A DNA stretch of 27,814 nucleotides from CAYJIL01 sp964370235 (GTDB lineage Bacteria; Bacteroidota; Bacteroidia; Bacteroidales; Rikenellaceae): contig CAYJIL010000022.1 in the NCBI GenBank assembly GCA_964370235.1, forward strand, positions 1 through 27,814, in the 5' to 3' direction. This document shows, in pieces, positions 16,452-25,040 of this stretch. Made by a program: the position numbers and the translations under genes. The notes under the pieces were generated by a model. It did no database searches, was not told the DNA's origin, and worked only from the letters and a program-made list of their open reading frames with translations. Position 1 is the first letter of the stretch. Each line of letters begins with the position of its first letter.

Positions 16452-16459
16452 TACCTTTG
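16452..16459 (+). promoter_or_regulatory. Possible -7 box for serS
   Basis: TACCTTTG fits TAnnTTTG and would start a transcript about 50 nt before the serS ATG. The -33 position is only a T-rich stretch, so the match is partial. Confidence 0.4.
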
Positions 16460-16517
16460 TACTTTGCCCCAAGTGTGGCAGCTCATTAAAAGAAAAATAC
16501 GAGTAAAATAAGAATAT

Positions 16518-17792
16518 ATGTTGACAATAAGACAGATACGTGAACAAAGAGAGCTAGTAATCGAAAGGCTAGCAATAAAGGGTGTTGATGCAGCTCCCAT
16601 CATCGATCAAATTGTAGTGGCAGACGATCGTCGTCGTGAGCTTCAGCAATCAATCGATGGAATTAACAGCGAACTTAATGGCATGGCAAAAGAGATTGGT
16701 ATGCTATTCAAGGCAGGCAAGGCCGACGAGGCTGCTGCTGCAAAAGACAAAGTTGCTGCATTAAAAGAAGAGGTTAAATCTTTGGAAGAGGCATCAAAGG
16801 AGAATGACGCTGTAATGAGCGAGCTAATTGTTCGTCTACCAAACCTACCACACACATCGGTTCCTTCTGGCAAGAGTGCCGAGGATAACCAAGTGGTGAG
16901 AGAGGGTGGTGTGATACCAACTCTTTGTGAGGGTGCAGTTCCACACTGGGAACTAACATCAAAGTATGACATTATTGATTTTGAGCTAGGTAATAAGCTA
17001 ACAGGTTCGGGCTTTCCGGTATATAAAGGCTTGGGTGCAAGATTCCAGCGTGCTCTAATTTCATACTTCTTAGACAAAAACACATCGGCAGGATATAACG
17101 AGGTTTTGCCTCCGCTTATGGTTAACGAGGCATCGGGCTTTGGTACGGGTCAGCTACCCGACAAAGAGGGGCAAATGTACCATGCTACGGCAGACAACTT
17201 CTACCTAATTCCAACGGCCGAAGTTCCGGTAACTAACATATATCGTGATGTTATCCTTAACAAAAGCGACTTCCCTGTTAAGGTTACTGCATATACTCCA
17301 TGTTTCCGCCGTGAGGCTGGCTCTTATGGCAAGGACGTAAGGGGTCTTAACCGTCTGCACCAGTTCGACAAAGTAGAGATTGTTCAGCTATCGCTACCCG
17401 AGAGCTCGTATGAGGCTCTTGATGGCATGGTTGCACATGTCGAAGAGATTATCAAGGAGCTAGAGCTACCATATCGTGTACTACGTTTGTGTGGTGGTGA
17501 TATGAGCTTTACTTCGGCACTAACGTTTGACTTTGAGGTATTCTCGGCAGCGCAGGATCGTTGGTTAGAGGTATCTTCGGTTTCTAACTTTGAGTCGTTC
17601 CAAGCAAATAGGCTAAAGCTACGCTATCGTGGCGAGGGCAAGAAAACCGAGCTTGCACACACGCTAAATGGTAGCTCGCTTGCGCTACCTCGCATTGTGG
17701 CAGCACTACTAGAGAACAACCAAACCCCCCAAGGTATTCGCATACCAAAGGTACTTGTACCATATATGGGTGGTGTTGAATATATTAAATAA
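16518..17792 (+). CDS. serS: Seryl-tRNA synthetase
   Basis: Charges tRNA-Ser with serine in the cytoplasm. The 424-aa length is standard. The N-terminal long coiled-coil tRNA-binding arm spans about 1-105 (DRRRELQQSIDGINSELNG and the Ala/Lys/Glu-rich return helix). Class II catalytic motifs follow: TAEVPVTNIY, motif 2 FRREAGSYGKDVRGLNR, and motif 3 LNGSSLALPRIVAALLENNQ near the C-terminus. It is the first gene of a closely spaced group, with the glycosyltransferase only 5 nt downstream. Confidence 0.97.
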   Translation: MLTIRQIREQRELVIERLAIKGVDAAPIIDQIVVADDRRRELQQSIDGINSELNGMAKEIGMLFKAGKADEAAAAKDKVAALKEEVKSLEEASKENDAVMSELIVRLPNLPHTSVPSGKSAEDNQVVREGGVIPTLCEGAVPHWELTSKYDIIDFELGNKLTGSGFPVYKGLGARFQRALISYFLDKNTSAGYNEVLPPLMVNEASGFGTGQLPDKEGQMYHATADNFYLIPTAEVPVTNIYRDVILNKSDFPVKVTAYTPCFRREAGSYGKDVRGLNRLHQFDKVEIVQLSLPESSYEALDGMVAHVEEIIKELELPYRVLRLCGGDMSFTSALTFDFEVFSAAQDRWLEVSSVSNFESFQANRLKLRYRGEGKKTELAHTLNGSSLALPRIVAALLENNQTPQGIRIPKVLVPYMGGVEYIK

Positions 17793-17797
17793 GCGAT

Positions 17798-18745
17798 ATG
17801 GATATTTCGTTAGTTGTACCAGTATATAACGAAGAGGAATCTCTGGGCGAGCTTCATGAGTGGATATGCAGAGTAACCAAAGCCAACAATCTTAGCTTTG
17901 AGCTAATTATGGTTGACGATGGTAGCTCAGATAACTCGTGGAGCGTGATAGAGTCGCTTTCGAGCAAAGACGATAGGGTAAAAGGCTATTCGTTTGCTCG
18001 CAACTATGGTAAATCGGCAGCTCTATATGTTGGCTTTGAGGCGGCACAGGGCGATGTTGTAATTACCATGGATGCCGACTTGCAGGATTCGCCAGACGAA
18101 ATTCCAGAGCTATATCGCATGGTAAAAAAAGAGGGATACGATCTTGTTTCGGGGTGGAAGCGCAAGCGTTTCGACCCACTTGGCAAGACGCTCCCAAGCA
18201 AGCTCTTCAACCGCACGGCACGCATTTTTTCGGGTATCAAACTACACGACTTTAACTGTGGGCTAAAGGCATATCGCCTAAAGGTAGTAAAGAGCATCGA
18301 AGTATATGGCGAGATGCACCGCTATATTCCTATTCTTGCATCTAAGGCAGGTTATAAGAAAATTGGCGAAAAAGAGGTCGAGCACCAAGCTCGCAAGTAT
18401 GGCTACTCTAAGTATGGCTGGGAGCGCATGATTAAAGGCTATCTAGATTTGTTGACAGTCTTGTTTATGACTAGCTTTGGGCGTAGCCCGATGTACCTTT
18501 TTGGAGCGTTGGGGACACTCACATTCTTGGCTGGTGGAGCAATAACAAGCTACATAATTGCACAAAAGCTAATGTTGCAAGCAGCAGGGCAAACCGCTCG
18601 TGCGGTAACCGATCAGCCACTATTCTTTTTGGCACTCATTGCTCTTGTAGTAGGTGTACAGCTTTTCTTGTCGGGCTTTATTGGCGAGATGATTATTCGC
18701 AACTCGGCATCACGCAATAGCTATAAAATAGACAAAACTGTGTAG
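17798..18745 (+). CDS. GT2 polyprenyl-phosphate-type glycosyltransferase
   Basis: Membrane-bound family-2 glycosyltransferase of the DPM1/GtrB type, which moves a sugar from a nucleotide donor to undecaprenyl phosphate on the cytoplasmic face. The 315-aa protein shows VVPVYNEEESL (6-16), VDDGSSDNS (39-47) and the metal-binding DADLQD (92-97), then two C-terminal membrane spans (about 229-257 and 273-298) with a short cytoplasmic tail. The sugar cannot be told from sequence: glucose, mannose or an aminoarabinose-type sugar are all possible. It follows serS by 5 nt and precedes the ZIP gene by 22 nt. Confidence 0.92.
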   Translation: MDISLVVPVYNEEESLGELHEWICRVTKANNLSFELIMVDDGSSDNSWSVIESLSSKDDRVKGYSFARNYGKSAALYVGFEAAQGDVVITMDADLQDSPDEIPELYRMVKKEGYDLVSGWKRKRFDPLGKTLPSKLFNRTARIFSGIKLHDFNCGLKAYRLKVVKSIEVYGEMHRYIPILASKAGYKKIGEKEVEHQARKYGYSKYGWERMIKGYLDLLTVLFMTSFGRSPMYLFGALGTLTFLAGGAITSYIIAQKLMLQAAGQTARAVTDQPLFFLALIALVVGVQLFLSGFIGEMIIRNSASRNSYKIDKTV

Positions 18746-18756
18746 TGCAATAAAAT

Positions 18757-18767
18757 AAGGAGGTGAT
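18757..18767 (+). promoter_or_regulatory. Exceptionally strong Shine-Dalgarno site before the ZIP gene
   Basis: AAGGAGGTGAT is an 11-nt perfect complement of the standard bacterial 16S rRNA 3' tail and abuts the ATG at 18768. GGAGG-to-ATG spacing is 4 nt, rather short. Most genes here have no Shine-Dalgarno at all, as expected for Bacteroidetes, so this site is exceptional and also fixes the start codon. Confidence 0.85.
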
Positions 18768-19580
18768 ATGACTGGTGAATCGGGTAATTTTTTGACAGCG
18801 TTTTTGCTCACTCTTTTTGCAGGAGGAGCAACGGCAATTGGTAGTCTTATTGCCTTTGCTGCCAAACGTAGTAGCAAGATCTTCTTATCTACATCGCTAG
18901 GTCTATCGGCTGGAGTGATGATATACATCTCTTTTGTCGAGCTATTTGCCGAGAGTAGAGTTGCTCTTTCACACCACTATGGCGACAAACTAGGTTATGG
19001 TGCAGCTATACTTTCGCTATTTGGTGGAATGCTTATAATTGCGCTCATCGACCACTTTGTCCCTTCGGTCGAAAACCCCCACGAGGTGCGTTCGGTGGAG
19101 GCTATGGACGAAAAGAACACTAGCAACCGCAAGCTAATGCGCCTAGGTGTAATGTCGGCGCTAGCCATTGGTATTCACAACTTTCCCGAGGGTATTGTTA
19201 CCTTTATGGCAGGGCTCGAGGATATGTCGATTGCTATACCAATTGCTGTTGCAATTGCTTTGCACAACATACCAGAGGGTATTGCAGTATCGGTACCCAT
19301 TTACCATGCAACAGGTAGCAAGAAAAAGGCACTATACCTATCGATGGCATCGGGGCTAGCCGAGCCAGTGGGCGCTGTGCTTGCCTATTTGGTGCTTGCC
19401 CCTTTTATATCGGAGGCACTTATGGGTATTTTGTATGGTGTGATTGCAGGGATTATGATTTTTATTTCGCTCGATGAGCTATTGCCTACCGCTAAGGAGT
19501 ATGGCAAACACCATTGGGCTATATTTGGGGTAGTTTTGGGAATGGCCATCATGGCGTTTAGTCTCTACCTTTTTGAGTAA
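18768..19580 (+). CDS. zupT: ZIP-family metal (zinc) transporter, ZupT-like
   Basis: Imports Zn(II), and possibly other divalent metals, across the inner membrane. The 270-aa length and eight membrane segments match bacterial ZIP proteins. The binuclear metal-site motifs are present: HNFPE (137-141) in the fourth helix and HNIPE (166-170) in the fifth. A charged loop with one histidine (about 101-123) lies between helices three and four, shorter in histidine than many ZIPs. The start is fixed by the strong Shine-Dalgarno immediately upstream. No Zur-type operator is evident. Translation may be controlled differently from its neighbours because of that ribosome-binding site. Confidence 0.94.
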   Translation: MTGESGNFLTAFLLTLFAGGATAIGSLIAFAAKRSSKIFLSTSLGLSAGVMIYISFVELFAESRVALSHHYGDKLGYGAAILSLFGGMLIIALIDHFVPSVENPHEVRSVEAMDEKNTSNRKLMRLGVMSALAIGIHNFPEGIVTFMAGLEDMSIAIPIAVAIALHNIPEGIAVSVPIYHATGSKKKALYLSMASGLAEPVGAVLAYLVLAPFISEALMGILYGVIAGIMIFISLDELLPTAKEYGKHHWAIFGVVLGMAIMAFSLYLFE

Positions 19581-19609
19581 CCTATTTAGTCAAAAACGTA
19601 CGGATAACA

Positions 19610-20224
19610 GTGTCAAAAATTGTGAAAATATATGGGGATACCCCATGTGATAAATCGCTCCAATCTATTTGCAAAGTACTACGAGCAGGAGGGGTAATTA
19701 TATATCCTACCGACTCATACTATGCTTATGGATGTGCAGTATCATCGGTTAAGGCAATTGCCAACCTCAAGAACATAAAAGGCAAGCAGGGTAATAACCT
19801 TTCGCTTGTTTGTAGTTCGATAAGTATGGCATCGCAATATGCCAAAATTGATAATCGCATGTTTGCTATTTTGAGAGAGAACACGCCCGGCGAATTTACG
19901 TTTATTCTCTCGCCTTCGTCACTTGCGCCTAGCAAGTTTATGGAGACAAAAAATAGCGTTGGTATTCGCATTCCATCTAGCCCCATTGCTGTGGCAATTG
20001 CCGAGGCACTGGGCGAGCCACTTGCATCAACATCTATTACTATGGATATGCTAGATGCCGAGGATAGGGGCTCTTGTTCGCTAATATTTGATGAGTGTGC
20101 AAAGCGTGTAGACCTAATGGTAGATGGTGGCGATTTAGATGTTGCACCCACTACGGTAATCGACCTAAGAGAGGGTAGTGACCCCCTTGTCGTTCGTCAA
20201 GGGCGAGGCGATTTAATATTTTAA
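19610..20224 (+). CDS. YciO/YrdC/Sua5-family protein
   Basis: The YrdC fold binds ATP and threonylcarbamoyl-AMP; TsaC/Sua5 members make the intermediate for the t6A tRNA modification, while YciO relatives are less well defined. The 204-aa protein has GGVIIYPTDSYYAYGC (27-42), NTPGEFTFIL, and the PSSPIAVAIAEALGEPLASTS run, which match YciO more closely than TsaC. The Sua5 C-terminal domain is absent. The KxR motif expected near residue 60 reads KGKQGNN, so synthase activity is uncertain. The start is a GTG at 19610, giving MSKIVKIYG; no better ATG precedes the conserved region. It lies 29 nt after the ZIP gene and 15 nt before DUF4199. Confidence 0.87.
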   Translation: MSKIVKIYGDTPCDKSLQSICKVLRAGGVIIYPTDSYYAYGCAVSSVKAIANLKNIKGKQGNNLSLVCSSISMASQYAKIDNRMFAILRENTPGEFTFILSPSSLAPSKFMETKNSVGIRIPSSPIAVAIAEALGEPLASTSITMDMLDAEDRGSCSLIFDECAKRVDLMVDGGDLDVAPTTVIDLREGSDPLVVRQGRGDLIF

Positions 20225-20239
20225 TTTTTGTAATTTATA

Positions 20240-20773
20240 ATGAGTCAGTCAACAAACAAATCGCTATTTTGGAACGAGGCAGCTACAAGTTCTCTTTTCA
20301 TAGGCGTTGTATATACAATAATGCTATTTTTGGAGTTCAAGCTCCCAATCGAAACCGAGGAACTCTCGGGGCAAGTGTTTTCTTTTATTAGAATAGGTAT
20401 CTATATTGGAATGTTATACTATGCTCAAAAACGCTACCTTGCCAAAAGGGGCGATCTTGGGCTCACTTACACTCAGTCGGTAGCCTTTGGCTCGACAACA
20501 ATGGCACTTTCGGGTGTTATATATGGTATTGGTTACTTCTATATTTTTAACTATGTAGCAAAAGATTACTTCTTGGATGCTTTTAAGCAAATTGCCGATG
20601 CAACTAATCTTAATCCAGACCTTTTGCAAGAGAGCCTAGCTCTAACAGTAGAAATGTACTCCTCGCCACTATCGTGTGTGTTGGCAATTGCTGCATCTTC
20701 GGCAATGAACGGTATATTTCTTTCGGCGCTAGTGTCTATTTATACCCGACGTAAACCTCGCAATGAGGCATAG
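20240..20773 (+). CDS. DUF4199-type membrane protein
   Basis: A 177-aa inner-membrane protein with four hydrophobic spans (about 17-35, 47-63, 80-105 and 140-167). The layout, charged NEAA N-terminus and C-terminal basic tail match the Bacteroidetes DUF4199 family, which is often found near a DPM1-type glycosyltransferase, as here two genes upstream. Function is unknown; a link to lipid-linked sugar metabolism is suggested only by that recurring neighbourhood. Confidence 0.8.
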   Translation: MSQSTNKSLFWNEAATSSLFIGVVYTIMLFLEFKLPIETEELSGQVFSFIRIGIYIGMLYYAQKRYLAKRGDLGLTYTQSVAFGSTTMALSGVIYGIGYFYIFNYVAKDYFLDAFKQIADATNLNPDLLQESLALTVEMYSSPLSCVLAIAASSAMNGIFLSALVSIYTRRKPRNEA

Positions 20774-20794
20774 TAACAGCTTTAAATTAATAAT

Positions 20795-21094
20795 ATGTAT
20801 ATTGTAATAACAACTTTTTCGGTTGATCCAAGGCTCCACGACAAGTGGTTAGCACTAATGAGCGATCACTTTATTCCATACCTAAAGCAAAAGTGCGAGG
20901 GTGATGTTACATTCTCAAAACTCTTGAATAATGACACTCAGTCACACACCTACTCTTTGCAGTTAAAGGCTAGTAGCGTGTCGTTTTTTAACGAATACAC
21001 TAGTGTTCATTTTAATGAGTACTTAGCTATTGCTACCGAGCTTTTTGGTGATGCAGTGCTACACTTTAACTCGGTATTAAAGGTTATCGAGTAA
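20795..21094 (+). CDS. DUF4286 family small protein
   Basis: A 99-aa soluble protein that begins MYIVITTFSVDPRLHDKW and resembles the DUF4286 family of Bacteroidetes, an alpha-beta (ferredoxin-like) fold of unknown role. It has no signal peptide or membrane segment. Its TAA stop overlaps the ATG of the next gene by one base (TAATG), showing translational coupling to the GH31-like gene. Confidence 0.85.
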   Translation: MYIVITTFSVDPRLHDKWLALMSDHFIPYLKQKCEGDVTFSKLLNNDTQSHTYSLQLKASSVSFFNEYTSVHFNEYLAIATELFGDAVLHFNSVLKVIE

Positions 21095-22485
21095 TGAGAT
21101 TTGTGTTAACAACGTTGGCTATTTTGGCTCCATGTCTGCTATTCTCACAACAGTTTGTTGAGAGAACGGCTAACGAGAGATGGTGGGGAATGGCTATATC
21201 GAAAGAGGGAACAACAATATCTAGGCAAGATAGTTTGCCTAGTGGTGCCTATACCTCGCAGCTAGTGTCCTCTAGTGGTCGCTACATTGCAGCGGATGAA
21301 CCATTTGTTTTTGCCTTTGAGGACGATGGTATTCGCATAAAAGCACCACAACCACTCAAAGTATCAAAAACAGGTAAGACGCTACGTGATGCCACACTAC
21401 TGCTTAGCCAGCGTAACAATTTTAGGCAAGAGCAAAGCGACCGCATAAACTATGTAGTAGAGGCGAGTGTCGATATACTCACACCTTTTCTAGATTTAAT
21501 CAAGAGCGGTAAACTGCCCAATGGCGATATAATTGTAAAAGGGTGGGAGAGTAGCCCCGGTTCTTTGGCATTTGCCGATGAGGCTATTGCAGCTCTGCTT
21601 ACCGAAGTATCGAACCAAGGCTTTAACACAATTTTGGAGGTTAGCCCTCTAATTGCAGCTTATGGCGATAGAGCCAAAGATGCAATGGCACAAAATTTGG
21701 TAGTAAAAGGTAGCGAGGGCGAAGTGCTACTGTTAACCGATATGGGATTTTCGCTAATATATGACCTAGCAAATCCTACGGTAGCTACGTTCTATAATGA
21801 TATGGTATCTCGTGCTCTAGAGCAATCGGCTAGCAAAGGTATCCTATATAATCACGAGTGTCGTGGGCAGTTGCGTGGTAAGTTAAGCGATAACGAATCA
21901 CTCATGGCATCGGTATTTGCGGCCAATGTCGAGAATATTTTGCTATCAAATATCCCTGCCTATGGTGGTAGTTTGGCATATCAGTTCGATGGCGCTAGTA
22001 GCGTACAAAATTTTATTGAGCTAGCAACCAAGTTACCATATGGTAATAATCTCGATTTTGTGGTAACCAAGCATCCACGTCAGCAGTCTATATGGCTATC
22101 GCTAGCGTCTGCTCTAATGAGCAACTACAATATTTTTGTAGACAAAGAGCTTTTGAGTAATCCACAAATCGTGAGCCAAGCTATGAATATACGCTCTAAG
22201 CTAAATTCGGTGATTGAATCGGTAAATAGCGAACACATTAAAAACGGTGCACCAATCATTCGACACATGGAGTATGAGTTTCCACAAAAAGGCTTTGGTA
22301 ATTGCCTCGATCAATTTATGATTGGTAGCAAAATTCTAGTAGCTCCACACACCAAAAATGGTGGACGCATGGTGCGCCTACCTAACGGGCGATGGCGAGA
22401 TAGCCAAGGACATTTAGTAAAAGGACCTGCCGTAATTGTGGCAGCACAATCTAATATATTGCCATACTACGAGCGAGTAAAGTAG
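21094..22485 (+). CDS. Divergent GH31-like secreted protein, possibly inactive
   Basis: A 463-aa protein with a Sec signal peptide (MRFVLTTLAILAPCLLFS). GH31-like traits are visible: ERWWGMA (29-34), a beta-domain with SSSGRYIAADEPFVF, GFNTILEVSPLI before an insertion, YDLANPTVATFYNDM (matching GH31 IDxTNPxxxxW), and a C-terminal match to the post-barrel segment (GAPIIRHMEYEFP, DQFMIGSKILVAPH, RLPNGRWRD). The pattern is closest to the MYORG-like branch. Where GH31 enzymes carry the nucleophile motif (FKFDAGE-like), this protein has ILYNHECRGQ, so the nucleophile Asp seems lost or replaced. The barrel is also shorter than in typical family members. It may be a binding protein or a changed enzyme. 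Coupled to DUF4286; era starts 25 nt on. Confidence 0.75.
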   Translation: MRFVLTTLAILAPCLLFSQQFVERTANERWWGMAISKEGTTISRQDSLPSGAYTSQLVSSSGRYIAADEPFVFAFEDDGIRIKAPQPLKVSKTGKTLRDATLLLSQRNNFRQEQSDRINYVVEASVDILTPFLDLIKSGKLPNGDIIVKGWESSPGSLAFADEAIAALLTEVSNQGFNTILEVSPLIAAYGDRAKDAMAQNLVVKGSEGEVLLLTDMGFSLIYDLANPTVATFYNDMVSRALEQSASKGILYNHECRGQLRGKLSDNESLMASVFAANVENILLSNIPAYGGSLAYQFDGASSVQNFIELATKLPYGNNLDFVVTKHPRQQSIWLSLASALMSNYNIFVDKELLSNPQIVSQAMNIRSKLNSVIESVNSEHIKNGAPIIRHMEYEFPQKGFGNCLDQFMIGSKILVAPHTKNGGRMVRLPNGRWRDSQGHLVKGPAVIVAAQSNILPYYERVK

Positions 22486-22510
22486 GCATCATACATAAAA
22501 CAGTAAAATT

Positions 22511-23389
22511 ATGCACAAATCAGGATTTGTAAATATAGTTGGTAACCCCAATGTGGGTAAATCGACACTAATGAATGCACTTGTAGGTGAGCGTATTTCT
22601 ATTATTACATCTAAGGCTCAAACAACTCGACATCGTATTATGGGTATCGTAAATGGCGACGATTTTCAGATCGTCTACTCAGATACTCCGGGTGTTCTAA
22701 AGCCTAATTACAAGCTACAAGAGTCGATGCTTAACTTCTCGACCGGAGCACTTAAGGATGCCGATATCATTCTTTATGTTACCGATACTATTGAGCAGGC
22801 AAACAAAAACATCGAGTTCATAGACAAAGTACGCCTTAGCGGTATTCCTACAATTCTTATCATCAACAAGATTGACCTTACCACTCCCGAGAAACTAGAT
22901 GCAATGCTAGAGACTTGGAAAGAGCTATTGCCAAATGCACTTATTGTTCCTACTTCGGCACTCAATAAGTTTAATGTAGACAACCTATTCAAAGAGATTT
23001 TGGACAGGCTGCCCGAGGGCGAAGCATACTTTGACAAAGGTGCGTTGACAGACAAGAGTCTTCGTTTCTTTGCATCGGAGATTATTCGTGAAAAGATTCT
23101 TACTACATATAGTAAAGAGATTCCATACTGTACCGAGGTAGTAATTGAAGAGTACAAAGAAGAGGCAAATATCGACCGCATTCGTGCTACTATATTTGTA
23201 ACTCGCACTTCACAAAAGGGTATCATTATTGGCCACAAAGGTATTAAGCTAAAGTATGTGGGTATCGAAGCTCGCAAAGATATGGAGGCATTCCTTCAAA
23301 AGAAAGTATATCTAGAACTCTATGTAAAAGTCGACCCAGACTGGCGTGATAATCAGCGTAGATTACAGAGTTTTGGCTACATGGGCTAA
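22511..23389 (+). CDS. era: GTPase Era
   Basis: Essential GTPase that binds 16S rRNA and assists 30S subunit assembly. The 292-aa product has all G motifs: GNPNVGKS (11-18), the effector-loop TTRH (38-41), DTPG (58-61) and NKID (119-122), then the C-terminal KH domain with GHKGIKLKYVG and the KKVYLELYVKVDPDWR end. It is the last gene of the long plus-strand run and is followed by a strong terminator. Its ATG lies 25 nt after the GH31-like stop; no separate promoter is obvious. Confidence 0.97.
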   Translation: MHKSGFVNIVGNPNVGKSTLMNALVGERISIITSKAQTTRHRIMGIVNGDDFQIVYSDTPGVLKPNYKLQESMLNFSTGALKDADIILYVTDTIEQANKNIEFIDKVRLSGIPTILIINKIDLTTPEKLDAMLETWKELLPNALIVPTSALNKFNVDNLFKEILDRLPEGEAYFDKGALTDKSLRFFASEIIREKILTTYSKEIPYCTEVVIEEYKEEANIDRIRATIFVTRTSQKGIIIGHKGIKLKYVGIEARKDMEAFLQKKVYLELYVKVDPDWRDNQRRLQSFGYMG

Positions 23390-23442
23390 TGCTATGTGTT
23401 TGATTTATAACATAGGCCAGCGGCTATGTGTAAAATAATAAT

Positions 23443-23483
23443 AAAAAATGGTAGATTTACTTGGTAAGTCTACCATTTTTTAT
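23443..23483 (+). terminator. Intrinsic terminator after era
   Basis: An 18-bp stem (23443-23460 with 23464-23481, one G-T pair) around a TTG loop; the descending arm ends in six T. The A-rich left arm makes it potentially bidirectional. A smaller imperfect hairpin (23411-23428, CATAG/CTATG) precedes it. Confidence 0.88.
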
Positions 23484-23492
23484 ATATCTTTG
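23461..23492 (+). promoter_or_regulatory. Candidate gdhA promoter overlapping the era terminator
   Basis: TTG at 23461-23463 (the terminator loop), 21 nt, then TATCTTTG at 23485-23492 fits the Bacteroidetes promoter. The start would fall near 23499, about 60 nt before the gdhA ATG. The -33 box lies inside the era terminator hairpin. Confidence 0.5.
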
Positions 23493-23559
23493 GGTGTTGT
23501 AATGAAATTTTTGACCTAAGAGTCTAATTTGATTAAAAAATGTTATAATTTTTATAATT

Positions 23560-24897
23560 ATGAATGTAAAGAGAATATTGGATGATCTATCCAAAAAACA
23601 CCCAGGCGAAAGCGAGTATTTGCAAGCCGTACACGAAGTACTAGTTTCAATTGAAGAGATATATAACGAGCACCCCGAATTCGAAGCAAATAAAATTGCC
23701 GAGAGAATTGTTGAGCCCGATCGCATTTTTACTTTTAAGGTGCCGTGGGTAGACGATAGTGGTACTGTTCAGCAGAACTTGGGCTACCGTGTTCAGTTCA
23801 ATAATGCTATTGGCCCATATAAAGGTGGTTTGAGATTCCACTCTAGCGTAACGCTAAGTACTCTCAAGTTTTTGGGCTTTGAGCAAACTTTTAAGAATGC
23901 GCTAACAACACTTCCGATGGGTGGTGCAAAAGGTGGTTCAGACTTTAACCCTCGTGGTAAATCCGACGGTGAAATTATGCGCTTCTGCCAAGCATTCATG
24001 TGTGAGTTATGGCGTTTTATTGGTCCCGATACCGACGTACCTGCTGGTGATATTGGTGTTGGTGCACGAGAGGTGGGCTACCTATATGGTATGTACCGCA
24101 AGCTAGCACGCGAGAACACAGGTGTACTTACGGGCAAGGGTATGACATTTGGTGGTTCGCTTATTCGTCCCGAGGCAACGGGCTTTGGAGGTGTTTACTT
24201 TGTAAAACAAATGTTAGAGACTATGGGCGAGAGCCTACAAGGCAAGACAATTGCAGTGTCGGGCTTTGGTAATGTGGCTTGGGGCGCTGCCCTTAAGGCT
24301 ACACAGCTAGGAGCTAAGGTTGTAACTATTTCGGGTCCCGATGGTTATATTTATGACCCCGAGGGTTTAGACGAGCAAAAGATTGACTATATGCTCGACT
24401 TGCGTGCATCTAATAATGATGTTGTAGCACCATTTGCCGAGATGTTCCCATCGGCTACCTTTGTAGCGGGCAAACGTCCGTGGGAGGTTAAGGTAGATAT
24501 TGCTCTGCCATGTGCTATTCAAAACGAGCTTGATGGCGATGATGCCAAGGCACTAATTGCAGGTGGTGTAATTTGTGTTGGCGAAGTTTCGAATATGGGT
24601 TGTACTCCTGAGGCTATTGAGGCACTACTCGATGCCAAGGTACTTTATGGCCCGGGTAAGGCAGTGAACGCTGGTGGTGTTGCTACTTCGGGTCTTGAGA
24701 TGACACAAAATGCAATGAAACTAAACTGGACAGAGCAAGAGGTTGACGATAAGCTTAACCAAATTATGCACGCTATCCATGTTGCTTGTGTTAAGTATGG
24801 TACCGAGCCCGATGGCTATATTAACTATATGAAAGGTGCTAACATTGCAGGTTTCATGAAGGTGGCACGTTCGATGATCGAGCAAGGAATCATCTAG
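23560..24897 (+). CDS. gdhA: Glutamate dehydrogenase (NADP-type)
   Basis: Interconverts 2-oxoglutarate plus ammonia and glutamate; a main ammonia-assimilation enzyme in Bacteroidetes. The 445-aa length fits the hexameric class. Visible: substrate site GPYKGGLRFH (85-94), catalytic Lys124 in PMGGAKGGSDF, PAGDIGVGAREVGYLYG, and the Rossmann dinucleotide site AVSGFGNVAWGAA (232-244). Similarity to the E. coli GdhA pattern favours NADP(H), but cofactor choice is not certain from sequence alone. Flanked by terminators on both sides, so it is a single-gene unit with a probable own promoter. Confidence 0.96.
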   Translation: MNVKRILDDLSKKHPGESEYLQAVHEVLVSIEEIYNEHPEFEANKIAERIVEPDRIFTFKVPWVDDSGTVQQNLGYRVQFNNAIGPYKGGLRFHSSVTLSTLKFLGFEQTFKNALTTLPMGGAKGGSDFNPRGKSDGEIMRFCQAFMCELWRFIGPDTDVPAGDIGVGAREVGYLYGMYRKLARENTGVLTGKGMTFGGSLIRPEATGFGGVYFVKQMLETMGESLQGKTIAVSGFGNVAWGAALKATQLGAKVVTISGPDGYIYDPEGLDEQKIDYMLDLRASNNDVVAPFAEMFPSATFVAGKRPWEVKVDIALPCAIQNELDGDDAKALIAGGVICVGEVSNMGCTPEAIEALLDAKVLYGPGKAVNAGGVATSGLEMTQNAMKLNWTEQEVDDKLNQIMHAIHVACVKYGTEPDGYINYMKGANIAGFMKVARSMIEQGII

Positions 24898-24951
24898 TAT
24901 ATGTTGCAAATAGTATATTTATAGCATTGCTGTAAACTATACGCTGTTTTT

Positions 24952-24992
24952 AATTGGCAAGTAGAGAATATCTCTGCTTGCCAATTTTGTTT
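24952..24992 (+). terminator. Intrinsic terminator after gdhA
   Basis: A 16-bp stem (24952-24967 with 24971-24986, one T-G pair) with an ATA loop, followed by a T-rich stretch (TTTTGTTT). It ends the gdhA transcript 55 nt after the stop codon. Confidence 0.85.
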
Positions 24993-25040
24993 ATACAGCT
25001 AGCTAGTGTTTTATGGTATGTGTTTATCGGCAAAAAATGG

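Noticed and set aside
16643..17083. 146-codon minus-strand open frame inside serS
   Set aside because: Overlaps the coiled-coil and early catalytic region of serS; no support as a gene.
22774..23277. 167-codon minus-strand open frame inside era
   Set aside because: Era is unmistakable on the other strand; the antisense frame has no recognisable protein features and follows from codon bias.
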